Below are positions 25,054 to 34,841 of a stretch of 64,000 nt of DNA, piece after piece (the stretch's first letter is position 1; each line of letters opens with the position of its first letter). The notes under the pieces were generated by a model. That model did not search any database, was not told the DNA's origin, and was given only the letters and a program-made list of their open reading frames with translations. Position numbers and translations under genes: made by a program. The stretch is taken from assembly GCA_910589105.1 (NCBI GenBank), contig CAJUST010000002.1:1-64000 (forward strand), in the 5' to 3' direction. The stretch is from an uncultured Lachnospiraceae bacterium. Its GTDB lineage: Bacteria; Bacillota; Clostridia; Lachnospirales; Lachnospiraceae.

Positions 25054-26499
25054 ATGAGAAAATATAAGGAACGTGCAGTGAAATATTTTGCGGTGTTTTT
25101 GCTGTTTATGTTGGTTTGTACGATTGTTTCGAGGGGGATTTATGCGTGGCAGATGCCGAAGGTGGTGACGGAAACGGTGGAAACGCATACGTTGACGCGT
25201 AAAATTTTGGCGGACGGGGTTGTGCTTACGAAGGAGGAGGCGCCTGTGGTGGTGGAGGCTGGGATTTTGGTTGAGAAGGTTTGTGTGGTGGAGGGGCAGA
25301 AGGTGGAGATTGGGGATTTGCTTTTGCAGTTGGATTTGGAGGATTTGGATCGGCTGATTGGAGATTTGGATTTGCAGATTCGGGCGGAGGAAGCGAAGCT
25401 TGCGGAATTGAATGCGGCGGGAGCGGCTGCGGTGAATCGGGCAAATCAGGATTTAAAGGATGCTTCGGATAGTTCGGCGGGGGCAGTTAGTCAGGCGGAC
25501 GGTGTGTATCAGGCGGCCAGAAGGGAGAGGGATTCGTTTCCTTCGGAAGAACAGTATCGGGAAAGCGCTTATCAGAAGGATGCGGAATATCAGAAGCTGC
25601 TTCAAGCTTCCCGTAAGAAGAAGGCGACGAAAGAGGAGAAGGAAGCGTTTGAGTTTTATAAGAAAAGTTTGGATGCGGCTCTGGCGGAAAGTTATGCGAA
25701 AGAGAAACAGGCTTTGGATGCGGCGGTTGCGGAGGGGGAAGCGGCAGTGCGGGAGGCGAATATGAGTCGTGAACAGGCGGTGAAACAGGCGCAGAGGGAA
25801 TTAGAGGATGCGAAGAATAATGGTGGGAGCGGAACGAAGTTGGAACAGCAGAATCAGATCCATCTTTTGAAAGAGAAAAAAGAGAAGTTTTTGAATTTGA
25901 AGCAGGCGGAGGGGAAGGTTTTTTGCGAATTGTCTGGGTTTGTTGGGAGGATTATGGCTCAGGCGGGTGAACGGACGGCGGACACTTCGGCGCTTGTGGT
26001 AAGTGATGCAGCTGGGGAAAAGCTGTTTCAGGCAATTTTGCCACAGGAGGAGAAGTCTTATGTTGCAATCGGAGATACGATGAGCCTTTCTTTTCCGAAG
26101 GGGACAAAGCATCTGAATGGTGTGGTGATTGAAGCGGTGGGGGAGTTGGAAGATGGGAGTTGTCAGGTGACGGCTAAAATTTCTGATCCGGATATTATGA
26201 TTGGCGATCTTGGAAAGATGGAGATCATCAAAGAGATCGGGCGGTATGCGTGTACGATTCCTAAGACGGCTTTGTTTAGCGATGGCGGGACGGATTATGT
26301 TTTGCTTGTTGAGGAACAGGAAACAATTCTTGGCGCAGAGCTGATTGCAAGGAAACGGAAGGTGAAAGTTGCAAACCAAGATGAGGAGTATGTGGCTTTG
26401 GAAGACGGGGCTTTGACGGAGGAGGAGAAGTTTGTGGCGGATTCTGAATTGGATAAGGAGATTAAAGACGGAACGAGGGTAAGGCTTCGTGAAGAATAA
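25054..26499 (+). CDS. HlyD-family membrane-fusion/efflux adaptor protein
   Basis: A 481-residue protein with one N-terminal transmembrane helix (about residues 11-31), a lipoyl-like half motif (VVVEAGILVEKVCVVEGQKVEIGDLLLQLD), a ~170-residue coiled-coil hairpin rich in Ala, Glu and Lys, then the second lipoyl half and beta-barrel domains. Adaptors of this kind link ABC or other exporters to the cell exterior. No exporter gene is adjacent, which is unusual. TAAGGAG precedes the ATG. Codons are strongly G-ending, and C-poor sequence extends into the first ~350 bases from the intergenic tract. Confidence 0.8.
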   Translation: MRKYKERAVKYFAVFLLFMLVCTIVSRGIYAWQMPKVVTETVETHTLTRKILADGVVLTKEEAPVVVEAGILVEKVCVVEGQKVEIGDLLLQLDLEDLDRLIGDLDLQIRAEEAKLAELNAAGAAAVNRANQDLKDASDSSAGAVSQADGVYQAARRERDSFPSEEQYRESAYQKDAEYQKLLQASRKKKATKEEKEAFEFYKKSLDAALAESYAKEKQALDAAVAEGEAAVREANMSREQAVKQAQRELEDAKNNGGSGTKLEQQNQIHLLKEKKEKFLNLKQAEGKVFCELSGFVGRIMAQAGERTADTSALVVSDAAGEKLFQAILPQEEKSYVAIGDTMSLSFPKGTKHLNGVVIEAVGELEDGSCQVTAKISDPDIMIGDLGKMEIIKEIGRYACTIPKTALFSDGGTDYVLLVEEQETILGAELIARKRKVKVANQDEEYVALEDGALTEEEKFVADSELDKEIKDGTRVRLREE

Positions 26500-26508
26500 T
26501 GGGGAATT

Positions 26509-26570
26509 AGAAACTGCCGCATTCGGGTGGATATGTGTTTGGCATAAGGAGAATGCGGCGGTTCTTTTTT
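26509..26570 (+). terminator. Intrinsic terminator after the adaptor gene
   Basis: AACTGCCGCATTC (26512-26524) pairs with GAATGCGGCGGTT (26551-26563), followed by CTTTTTT. Confidence 0.85.
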
Positions 26571-26587
26571 GATTGGGGATATAGGAG

Positions 26588-27331
26588 TTAGTTTTTTTTC
26601 CTTTTTGCGACTATGACGAATCTTCCATCTTCGGTGTGGTTGTCGCAGGTGGAAAGTGTAAGGAATGTGTCTGTCCATTCTGCTGTTTTTCCGGTATCGT
26701 ATAAGGAAAGTTTTTTTATGTTTTGATAAAAGTCTTGAAATTCTTTTTCTGTGTCGGCATGGTAAAATTCGTAATACTGAAAATTGTCTTTTTGGTTTGA
26801 AATTTGTGTTGGAAATGCCGCTAGGATTTCGTATTGGCGGGTTTCGGACAGTGTGTCAAACTCTATTTCTGAGTGTGTGTCGTAAAATGAGTGGATTTTA
26901 TATTGATCGAGCTCTCCAAACATGGAACCGTCTTTCATATTATGCCCATATATGATAAAGTTTGTATCCGGAGTGGTAACGTCTGCAATTTGTTTGACAT
27001 ACAGACAGCCATAACGGCTTTCGTTTTTGTAAAAGTCATGGCTGAGATAGTAGTTGTCGTCTTGGCACTGCATGACGGGATAATCAATTTTAGTTCCTTC
27101 TATTTTCAGCCAGCCGATTAGATCGGCATTTTTTTTTGCTAGTTTTTGTAAATGATCTTGGCGTGTTGTTTTGGCGGAGGGCTTTTTTGTATGAAAGCCT
27201 TGCTTTAATTCTTCTGCCTGTTTTTTATGTTGTACGGATAAATAATATGTCTGGCCGATTTTGACCAGACATATTATTAAGATGGCTAGAAGAATGATTC
27301 GTATAAATTGGAATCTGTCATGTTTTTTCAT
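26588..27331 (-). CDS. srtB: Class B sortase
   Basis: A 247-residue membrane-anchored transpeptidase with an N-terminal helix (residues ~10-24). Catalytic residues are His130 (IIYGHNM), Cys229 (TLSTCD) and Arg237 (EDGRF), with class B spacing and insertions. Its ATG overlaps the stop of the giant surface-protein gene (ATGA, 4 bases), so the two are translationally coupled and the surface protein is the likely substrate. Confidence 0.93.
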   Translation of the reverse strand: MKKHDRFQFIRIILLAILIICLVKIGQTYYLSVQHKKQAEELKQGFHTKKPSAKTTRQDHLQKLAKKNADLIGWLKIEGTKIDYPVMQCQDDNYYLSHDFYKNESRYGCLYVKQIADVTTPDTNFIIYGHNMKDGSMFGELDQYKIHSFYDTHSEIEFDTLSETRQYEILAAFPTQISNQKDNFQYYEFYHADTEKEFQDFYQNIKKLSLYDTGKTAEWTDTFLTLSTCDNHTEDGRFVIVAKRKKN

Positions 27332-30300
27332 TCACTATCTTCCTTTTTGCGTTTCTTCTTTTTGCCGTAGATAGAAATATTTGGCGTTTTTCCCCGAAGG
27401 AGGAAAAATACATAGAGTACGCCGGAGAGCATTGCGATCGTGACGTAAAACTCTATTTGGGAAGCATCTCCCGTTTGCGGTTCGCTTCCTGTTTGGATTG
27501 TATTGGTTTCCTGAGCCTGCTGTGTGACAGGAGCAGGGGCATTAGTGATTTTTGCAGCTGGTTTTTTCTTTGGCGCTTCTTTCAGTTTGATTTTTACCTG
27601 ACGGGTGGTTTCGTTTCCGAGATTATCCACTGCCGTGACTTTTAAGAAGTGTTCGCCTTTAGTTGAAATTTGAACGGAAAAATCACATTCTTCTATTAGT
27701 TCATTGCTAAAATCTTCGTCCGGCGCAGGCGTTTTCGCGCCATTGTCTATCTGGTATATGACGCTTTGAAGCCCTCCTGAAATTCTGCTGTGGTTTTCAT
27801 TGTCTTTTACAGAAACGTTTACCGTGACAGGGTTTGTAAACCAGTCTGAGATACTGCCGTTTTTGGTGGAAAAGCTGATTTCCGGCGCGTCGTCTTCGAC
27901 GATAATGCCGTCTTCCGCAGTAATTATTTTTTCTGCGGATACATTTCCGGCATTGTCGGTTGCGGAAAGCAGGATTACGCCCTTATAGTCATCTGTAATT
28001 GAAATTTTTGCTGTGGCAGTTCCGTTTACCGTTTCGATTTTTGCCTTTCCTTCTGAAAGTTCTCCGTCTTCCGGCATTAAGGTGAAGTCAGCCTGTTTGA
28101 CGCCGCTGCCTTCTTCTATAATTGGAATGGTAAGGAACAGTTCCGGACGGCGGATAATATAGTTTAGCGCATTCCGGTATCCGTCGTTATACGTCGTGTC
28201 TCCTAAAACGGGAGCTGTCTCGTCTGCCCATTTTGCATAGAGAGTCGCGGTATTTTGGCTGATGTTGTTTTCTGCTGTTTGGGAAAAATCCCATTTGCTG
28301 TCGTCGGTTCCGGCCGTATTTAGATACCAGCCTTTAAATTCGTATCCATTTCTTTTGGGCGCTTCTACTGATTCTAATAATCCGCCATAGCGTACAGTCT
28401 GTTTGGCGGGGGCTTCTCCTTTTCCACCGTTTAAATCGAATCCGATTTCGTAAGTGTTTCTGTCGTAATAAAATTTAAGCGTCAGCGATCCGTTTTCGTC
28501 TATGACTCCGGAGGCAGTTCTTAATTCATGGGAGGTGTTTTCTGTAAATCCCGTGTATGTTTTCGGTTCTGCCGTAACTGTCGCGCCAATTTCGCCCATA
28601 AGTTCCTGAGAATCCGTTTTTACTCTTGCATAGGCGTTTCCGTTTAGGGTCTGTCTGTAATGCTCCACTTTATATTTTCGTTGCTGCCGTCGGATTTCTA
28701 CTGATTTTTGCTGGATCGTTACGTTTCCGGCATGGTCTACTGCGGTGACGCTTAAGGTATGAATCCCAGCTTCTTTTATTGTAACGTCAAAGCAGCAATA
28801 AGTCACGGTGTCTTCATCAAAGCCTTTGTCTGAAGCGGCAATTTCCGTTCCTTCGTCAATGGTGTAGACAATGCTTGCAATTCCTCCGGAAACGCGGCTT
28901 TCTTCCGTCGATGCCGCTTCATCTTCAACGACAACATTGATGGTGGCGGAATCATAATGCCAGTCTTCTCCGTTTTCAGCTTTTGTGGAAAAGCGGATTT
29001 CTGGGGCATTGTCTTCCACAATGATTTTGCCGTCTTCTGCCGTCATGGATTTTTCCCGTGATATATTTCCTGCGTGGTCGGTACAGGTTAAGAAAACTTT
29101 TCCTTTAAAATCTTCATCTATTACAATTTTAGCAATGGTCTGGCCGTTTTCATCTGTTTCGATGGCGGCTTGTTTGCCAGAAGATGAGGTTTCGCGTTTG
29201 GAATTTGTTTCGGGTTCATCTTCGGACAGTAATGTATAATTCGCTTCTTTGATCCCGCTTCCTTCTTCCGTAACTGGAACTGTGATAATCAGGCTTTTTT
29301 TACGGATAATCTGGTTGAGGAAGTTTTTGAAACCTTCGTTAAAGGAGGCGTCTCCTAAAACGGGGGCGATTTCATCTGCCCATTTTGCATACAGCGTGAC
29401 GAAACGGGAATTTGTGTTTGTTTCTACAGTGTTTTCAAAATCCCATTGGCTTCCGGCTGTCCCGTTCTGGTCTTTGTGCCAGCCCTTAAAGGAGTAGCCC
29501 GTCCGTTCCGGTTCCTCCGGCGGGGTTGCCCGTCCGCCATATAGAATTGTCTGGGCGTTTGGAACGTTTCCGCTGTCTTTATAATTGAGGTTAAAGTCCA
29601 CTTCATAAGCGTCTCTGTCGTAATAAAGTTTCAGCGTCAATGTGTTTAAGGCGCTTACAACGCCAGAGGCTACCCTTGAGGTGTGTGACGTATTTTCTGT
29701 AAATCCAATGTATGTTTTTGCTTCGGCCTCTACTGTAGAGTCGGTAGCGGCAGTCAGATTCTGTGTATCCGCTTCTATTTTTGTATAACCGTCCCCAGTT
29801 ACGTTTTGCTGATAATGCTCCACTACATATGCCGTTTCATTTTCTGGGAGCCAGTAGGCATATAACGTCGTGTCTTTATCAAATTTCGCTTTGCTGTTTA
29901 GATCGTAAACAACGCCAGAACCGTCTGGATTTGCCGCCCACCCTTTTAGTGTGTAGCCGACACGGCTTGTTTCCCCATTCAAAGTAAATTCCGGCAAATC
30001 ATATGTAATTTCTTCGTGTACATTGGCAAAAAGCTGGTTTGTCCGTCCACGCGGCGTTTCCTCTCCTCCGTTTGCATCGTAAGAGAGGGCAATGGGTTTT
30101 TGGTATACTCCATAGAAGGAAGCGTCTCTTAGTAAGGTATAGGAGTCGCCGGGCTTAAATCCGCCTATATAATCTGCCGAATCTTCCAGCGCCCAGCCTA
30201 TCGGCGTGTATCCTTCCATCGGCTTTAATTCCGGCAGATGAATCATGCCGCCGTTGTCTTTGCCGTCTATCGTTTCAAATGTGTCTGCGCTTCCCGAATA

Positions 30301-32664
30301 GAATTTGGCGGAAAGGGAAGCCGTAAAAATAGCGTAAAGCGTTAAATCATCTGTCAGGTTTGAAACAACACTGCCCGGCTGGTAAAATATGCCAGAACCG
30401 TCTGAGGCTGTATTCCAGCCAATGAAAAACTGACCGTCAAGACTGAGCGCATCAGCGGATTTTATCGTTATGCTTTCGTCGGCATGATAAAGGGTTTCGT
30501 CAATGACCGAGCCTTGCGCCCCGTTGCTGATGTATGAGACCGTTAAACCATATTCCGGATCGGTCTCAGAGATATAAATTTGGTTTGTTTCGGCATTTAA
30601 CACCGCATACCAGATGCGGTCAGAATTTGCTATGTCCACAAATTTAATTTTTTTCATATCCCTGTCTGTCAGCGTATACCCTTCCCCTTCTGCAATGACA
30701 TAGCCTTCACTTGCTTTTACATAGATAGTAGTGGCAGTGTTTAGCGCGCCCGTTATGTATATTTTCCGCTGTGTTTCGTCCTGCTGATCCAGATAGATGC
30801 CGTCTGTTCCGGATTTTTCCCTGCCATCTCCGCAAAATTGCACGGCTCCAGAGAGGGAGAGTTTTGTCTGACCTGTCGCAACAGAAGAATTCCAGATTGC
30901 CCCGCTTCCCTGACAGCCTTCCATAGACGAGACATTTCCCTGAAAATAGCCGCCTGCCAGTTTTGTTTCTGTGCCTCCGGCGCCGCTGTGATAGATGCAG
31001 CCGCCTTGCCCTGTGGAAGAATTGTTTATAAAACTGCCGCTATTTATCGTGACATTTGAAGCATCGTTATAGAGAAATCCTCCTCCGCGGGGTTGGGCCG
31101 CGGTCGTCCTGTTATTCTGGTAAGTTCCGCCATTTATGGTGATGGCGCTTCCCATTGCATAAACGGCGCCGCCGCGGAAGGAAGAAGAACAATTTGAAAT
31201 TTCCGCTTGCTCCAGTGTGGCAGAACTCCGGTTGAGATGGATTGCGGCTCCGCCTGTGCCGCTGCCAGACGTTGCGCCGCCGCTTTCTGCCGTTCCAGCG
31301 CCGCTGTCCGGCACTTCTTTGACACAGTCTAAAATCCGGCATCCGTTTCCTAAAGTGACCGTTCCCATCATTGCGGAAATCATAGATTCGCCAGAAGGTA
31401 TGGAAGAGCCGGAAATTACCGTGTCATTTATAGTCAGGCTTTTCCCTGCTTTTACTAAAAGGCAGGCCTGCGCGTTTCCTCTTGCAATCGTTCCTCCTCC
31501 AGAGATGGAAACAGAGCCCTCAACTGATACGGCTCCAGTTAAAGTAAGCGTGGTTCCGGCATTGATGATAAGTTCCCCGTCCGGCAAAGAGCCTGCTTCC
31601 CAAATGGTATTTTCGCTTATTGTCCCACAAGCAGGTTTGCTTTTCGGCATTTCTTCTTCATCTAAAGAATGTAATGTATAGAGTTCGGGATTGCCTACGA
31701 CAACCGTGATTTCAGGAAGGGCTGCGCCTTCTGCCAGTGTATAGCCTGCCGGAAGGATAGGCGTAAAAAAATACGTTCCTTCCGTTGTGGCATCGTATTC
31801 GGGAGAACTTTTCCAGAGGATACCTTCAATGATAGAAGTCTGCCCCAAAAGATCCGATCCTTTCAAGGAAACTTCTTTAAATTCCATGGAGGTTTCGTTT
31901 GCGGAATAATGTTCCTCTATTGTTACGGATGTTGTTTTTGCGTTGTCATTTTCGACGGAAACCGGCGTATCCGCTGGTTTTACCGTCGATGTTTCAGACG
32001 GGACGGCGGGTTCGCTGTCCTGTTTTGGCTGTTGTGGAATTTCTTGAGGAACCGTGGGATCTTCAGGCGTTTCGCCGCCATTTTGAGAAGAGGAGTCCGT
32101 GTTTTCTGGCCAAGGAGGCAGTTCCGGCTGTGGCGGCGGGGTCTGTTCCGTTTCCGGTTTTGGCGGCGTTTGGGTTTCCGTTTCCGGCATTTGTGTGGAA
32201 TCCGTCGTTTCCGGCGTTTGGGTTTCCGTTTCCGGCATTTGTGTGGAATCCGTCGTTTCCGGCTGTTGTGTTTCCGTCTCTGGCATTTGTGTGGATTCTG
32301 TTGGTTCCGGCTGTTGTGTTTCTGTCGTTTGTGTGGATTCTTCCGGCTCCGATTCTGTTTCCGGCGGTGTTTCTGAATCGTTTCCGGTTACCTGACGGCA
32401 GAACGCCGTCAGCGTATTTGGCAGGTTTAAATCTTCTAATGGAGCGCCCAGCTCTACAGTCTGTAAACTAATATCCATTGGAAGTGGTTCAAAAGACAGC
32501 GCTTCTATACGCGCGGCAAAACCTTCGCTTCCTGTTCCTGAAATAGAAAATCCATAATATTCAACAGGAATCAGCGTCATAATCAAACAGATGCAAATCA
32601 GCGCAGACAGCATCCATTTTTTGACATGGTGTTTCATGTGTTTTGGTTGATTCATTTCATACAT
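27328..32664 (-). CDS. Giant surface protein with InlB-type repeats and sortase signal
   Basis: A 1778-residue exported protein; AGGAGG allows a start at ATG 32664 or, with better spacing, ATG 32655. Order: signal/anchor helix (~15-35), a Glu/Thr/Pro-rich stalk with 16-residue repeats (~105-170), a right-handed beta-helix-like part (SGGAVYAMGSAITINGGTY; ~380-620), several InlB B/Flg_new repeats (e.g. GYSFKGWHKDQNGTAGSQWDF) interleaved with MucBP-like (YVVEHYQQNV) and Ig-like (EDNAPEISFSTK) modules, and finally SEPQTGDAS, a hydrophobic helix and a basic tail. PQTGD acts as a non-canonical sorting signal. It is probably an adhesin or matrix protein anchored by the adjacent sortase. Confidence 0.85.
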   Translation of the reverse strand: MYEMNQPKHMKHHVKKWMLSALICICLIMTLIPVEYYGFSISGTGSEGFAARIEALSFEPLPMDISLQTVELGAPLEDLNLPNTLTAFCRQVTGNDSETPPETESEPEESTQTTETQQPEPTESTQMPETETQQPETTDSTQMPETETQTPETTDSTQMPETETQTPPKPETEQTPPPQPELPPWPENTDSSSQNGGETPEDPTVPQEIPQQPKQDSEPAVPSETSTVKPADTPVSVENDNAKTTSVTIEEHYSANETSMEFKEVSLKGSDLLGQTSIIEGILWKSSPEYDATTEGTYFFTPILPAGYTLAEGAALPEITVVVGNPELYTLHSLDEEEMPKSKPACGTISENTIWEAGSLPDGELIINAGTTLTLTGAVSVEGSVSISGGGTIARGNAQACLLVKAGKSLTINDTVISGSSIPSGESMISAMMGTVTLGNGCRILDCVKEVPDSGAGTAESGGATSGSGTGGAAIHLNRSSATLEQAEISNCSSSFRGGAVYAMGSAITINGGTYQNNRTTAAQPRGGGFLYNDASNVTINSGSFINNSSTGQGGCIYHSGAGGTETKLAGGYFQGNVSSMEGCQGSGAIWNSSVATGQTKLSLSGAVQFCGDGREKSGTDGIYLDQQDETQRKIYITGALNTATTIYVKASEGYVIAEGEGYTLTDRDMKKIKFVDIANSDRIWYAVLNAETNQIYISETDPEYGLTVSYISNGAQGSVIDETLYHADESITIKSADALSLDGQFFIGWNTASDGSGIFYQPGSVVSNLTDDLTLYAIFTASLSAKFYSGSADTFETIDGKDNGGMIHLPELKPMEGYTPIGWALEDSADYIGGFKPGDSYTLLRDASFYGVYQKPIALSYDANGGEETPRGRTNQLFANVHEEITYDLPEFTLNGETSRVGYTLKGWAANPDGSGVVYDLNSKAKFDKDTTLYAYWLPENETAYVVEHYQQNVTGDGYTKIEADTQNLTAATDSTVEAEAKTYIGFTENTSHTSRVASGVVSALNTLTLKLYYDRDAYEVDFNLNYKDSGNVPNAQTILYGGRATPPEEPERTGYSFKGWHKDQNGTAGSQWDFENTVETNTNSRFVTLYAKWADEIAPVLGDASFNEGFKNFLNQIIRKKSLIITVPVTEEGSGIKEANYTLLSEDEPETNSKRETSSSGKQAAIETDENGQTIAKIVIDEDFKGKVFLTCTDHAGNISREKSMTAEDGKIIVEDNAPEIRFSTKAENGEDWHYDSATINVVVEDEAASTEESRVSGGIASIVYTIDEGTEIAASDKGFDEDTVTYCCFDVTIKEAGIHTLSVTAVDHAGNVTIQQKSVEIRRQQRKYKVEHYRQTLNGNAYARVKTDSQELMGEIGATVTAEPKTYTGFTENTSHELRTASGVIDENGSLTLKFYYDRNTYEIGFDLNGGKGEAPAKQTVRYGGLLESVEAPKRNGYEFKGWYLNTAGTDDSKWDFSQTAENNISQNTATLYAKWADETAPVLGDTTYNDGYRNALNYIIRRPELFLTIPIIEEGSGVKQADFTLMPEDGELSEGKAKIETVNGTATAKISITDDYKGVILLSATDNAGNVSAEKIITAEDGIIVEDDAPEISFSTKNGSISDWFTNPVTVNVSVKDNENHSRISGGLQSVIYQIDNGAKTPAPDEDFSNELIEECDFSVQISTKGEHFLKVTAVDNLGNETTRQVKIKLKEAPKKKPAAKITNAPAPVTQQAQETNTIQTGSEPQTGDASQIEFYVTIAMLSGVLYVFFLLRGKTPNISIYGKKKKRKKEDSE
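32168..32347 (-). repeat. 48-bp tandem repeat coding for the Pro/Thr/Glu stalk
   Basis: Copies start at 32168, 32216 and 32264, followed by a shorter fourth. Each 48-bp unit encodes 16 residues (DSTQMPETETQTPETT and variants). The first two copies are nearly identical, so unit number may vary between strains by slippage. Confidence 0.85.
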
Positions 32665-32701
32665 CCTCCTAATTGTTCTTTATCAAAATCCGTACCGGAT
32701 A

Positions 32702-34213
32702 TTAGGGATGCCGGCTGCTTAACCTAGCGGCATATTCTTTTAATTGTTCGACGATGGAAAGCGTTTTTTCTACGCTGTCTTTGTCTGCGTTTGCTCCTTC
32801 AAGCGTTTCCGCGGCTTTTGCGGTAATTTGTTCTGTGCTCGCGGATACGTTTTGAATGCTTTCTGTGATTTGTCCATTGGCCTTTGATACGGTTTGCACG
32901 ATTTTGTCCAGATGGTCTGATTCTTGTAAAATTTGGTTTACTGCGATATGTATTTCTGAAAATTCTTTTGCAGTGTCATTGACGTATTCTGTCTGCGCGC
33001 GGTTGCTGTCTAACAGGCTGTTTATGGAAGCGGCTGTTTGTTCCAGCGCTTGGCCTATGCCTTCAATGAGCTGGTGGATATTTCCAGTTGCGTTTTTCGT
33101 TTGAGCGGACAATGAGGAAATTTGATCGGCCACGACGGCAAATCCTTTTCCGGCTTCTCCTGCCCTTGCAGCCTCTATACTGGCGTTAAGCGCTAACATT
33201 CCGGTCTGTGAGGCTACGTTGTTAATCAAGGTCAGGATATCCTGCATTTGGCTGGTATGGGCTTTCAATTCCTGCATTTGCTCTGCCACATACTGGCTGG
33301 TTTTTTCGGAATTTGCGACCTGTTCTAAGAGCTGTTCCATTGTTAGTTTGCTGTCGGATACAATCTGTTCGGAAGTTTTTACCTGTCCGGTGATTTGTCC
33401 GGCAACTCCTTCAAGCGTTAGGATATCTTGTTGTATTTCAGAAGTCTTTTCCTGCTGGGTCATAATCGCTTCCGCTGTATGCTCCGCGCCTTCGGCTAAG
33501 TCTTCCATGGAAGATTTTGTGTCACTAATTGAAACGTCCAGTTTATAGGTTTCATCTGTAAGGACTTTAATGCTGTGTTCCATGGAACCGGCTATGCTTA
33601 ACGCAGTTTCAAGGAATTCGGAAGTCTGCTTTTTTTCCTGATCCAGTCTGTGGATACGGCTGGCGTTGATCCGTTCGTTTAGTCTGGACGTCATGATGCT
33701 GTAAAAGGACATTAGTACAATACAAGCAATCGCAACTTCAATTTCTGTAATAAAAGCAAGGCTTAAATGGCGTGTGAGAGCCAGCTTTGTTACGCTTATA
33801 ATGTTGATAAGAAGACCGCTGGCGCTACAGATAAGGGCAAGACGGAGCCTGCCATAAACCATAAGCAGGGTCATAAGTACGATGATATAGCAAAATACGA
33901 TCATTTTATCTGTTGTCAGCATGACGTAAGCATAGAAGATAATGTAAGATATCATGGCGATATAGCGTATAGAGGCTGCTGTTTTGTCTTTTAGGAAAAC
34001 AGCGGTCATAATGACGGTAGGGAGTATGGTTAAGAGAAATACAATTAGGTATTCCGGCAGAGAGCGCTGGTTTTTTAACACTTCAATAAAATATGAAATG
34101 GCAAGTATTAGATTCATCGCGTCCATGCCGATTACAACTACTTTGTTTTTTGCCTGTTCTGCAATAAGATCATCAGATAAATCATCCGTGATATCTTCAA
34201 GTCTTGTCTGCAT
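32702..34213 (-). CDS. Methyl-accepting chemotaxis protein, six-helix membrane sensor
   Basis: A 503-residue chemoreceptor; TGGAGG nine bases upstream supports ATG 34213. The first ~175 residues contain about six membrane helices with only short loops, unlike the usual receptor with a periplasmic ligand domain, so sensing may be within the membrane. The rest is the cytoplasmic signalling domain with the hairpin tip [32 protein letters not shown]. It would cluster with CheA/CheW. Only 37 bases separate it from the downstream giant surface-protein gene, so the three minus-strand genes may be one operon. Confidence 0.9.
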   Translation of the reverse strand: MQTRLEDITDDLSDDLIAEQAKNKVVVIGMDAMNLILAISYFIEVLKNQRSLPEYLIVFLLTILPTVIMTAVFLKDKTAASIRYIAMISYIIFYAYVMLTTDKMIVFCYIIVLMTLLMVYGRLRLALICSASGLLINIISVTKLALTRHLSLAFITEIEVAIACIVLMSFYSIMTSRLNERINASRIHRLDQEKKQTSEFLETALSIAGSMEHSIKVLTDETYKLDVSISDTKSSMEDLAEGAEHTAEAIMTQQEKTSEIQQDILTLEGVAGQITGQVKTSEQIVSDSKLTMEQLLEQVANSEKTSQYVAEQMQELKAHTSQMQDILTLINNVASQTGMLALNASIEAARAGEAGKGFAVVADQISSLSAQTKNATGNIHQLIEGIGQALEQTAASINSLLDSNRAQTEYVNDTAKEFSEIHIAVNQILQESDHLDKIVQTVSKANGQITESIQNVSASTEQITAKAAETLEGANADKDSVEKTLSIVEQLKEYAARLSSRHP

Positions 34214-34432
34214 GTGGTTAAACCTCCATAAACGTCTCATTTTTCTTTTTATTATACGATGTTTGGCGGATTTTTTCAATTAAAATTTGGAGGCGGCGGC
34301 AAGCGTTGGAGTTGGAATATTATGTTATTAAGGAAGAAAGAAAATATGTAAGAAATTAATCTGAAAGCAAAGCGTTTCGGAAACATAAAATCATCAGAAG
34401 CGGCAAAAACCTGAAATTTAAGTTAAACCAAT

Positions 34433-34472
34433 AAAAACTATAGAACATATGCCGCAATGTTCTATAGTTTTT
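34433..34472. terminator. Bidirectional terminator, ancestral tRNA-Leu terminator
   Basis: AAAAACTATAGAACAT (34433-34448) and ATGTTCTATAGTTTTT (34457-34472) form a perfect 16-bp stem with T-runs on both strands. It lies just outside the left attachment repeat. On the minus strand it follows the duplicated tRNA 3' end, so it was probably the terminator of tRNA-Leu before integration. Confidence 0.8.
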
Positions 34473-34481
34473 AGTCTGTAT

Positions 34482-34531
34482 ATGCGGGTAACAGGACTTG
34501 AACCTGCACGGTCTCCCACCAGAACCTAAAT
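34482..34531. repeat. Attachment site repeat, left (partial tRNA-Leu copy)
   Basis: Fifty bases identical to 51308-51357, covering the tRNA from the anticodon loop to the 3' end. The homology stops at 34532, where the 5' half of a tRNA would be expected. It is therefore the displaced tRNA end. Confidence 0.93.
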
Positions 34532-34644
34532 AATAAGAATCGCTTTTATGTGGTGTTTTTTGGTATCATATCATGCTGTGGATTTCGGCTTTTCAGACAT
34601 TTCGTGCATATAGTGTTGTTCTGTGTTCTATTGTGCTGTTGGCG

Positions 34645-34667
34645 TTGCTGTCAAAATTGCTGTCAAA
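34645..34667. repeat. Paired 11-mers, candidate integrase arm sites (left)
   Basis: TTGCTGTCAAA occurs at 34645-34655 and 34657-34667, a 12-base period. The same pair, in the same orientation, lies inside the right end at 51232-51253. Tyrosine integrases bind such direct repeats through their N-terminal domain. Confidence 0.65.
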
Positions 34668-34792
34668 AAAATATAGAATTATGCGTTGCAGATAATCTTT
34701 TTCAAAAATATATTATTCCTATATGCAAATAGGTGTTAGAAATATATTTGGCAGGAATGAAAAATTTTTGAAATAATCAAGGATTTACCAAG

Positions 34793-34820
34793 TTGCATAA
34801 TGATAGATCTATGCTATAAT
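34793..34820 (+). promoter_or_regulatory. Promoter of the PIN-domain operon
   Basis: TTGCAT (34793-34798), a 16-base spacer and TATAAT (34815-34820), 22 bases before the GTG start. The 300 bases between the arm sites and this promoter hold no gene. Confidence 0.7.
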
Positions 34821-34841
34821 TAAAAAACAAGAGGGGGTGCG

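Noticed and set aside
31899..32471. Phe/Arg/Val-rich frames antisense to the adhesin stalk
   Set aside because: They mirror the 48-bp repeats of the real minus-strand gene and have no ribosome site.
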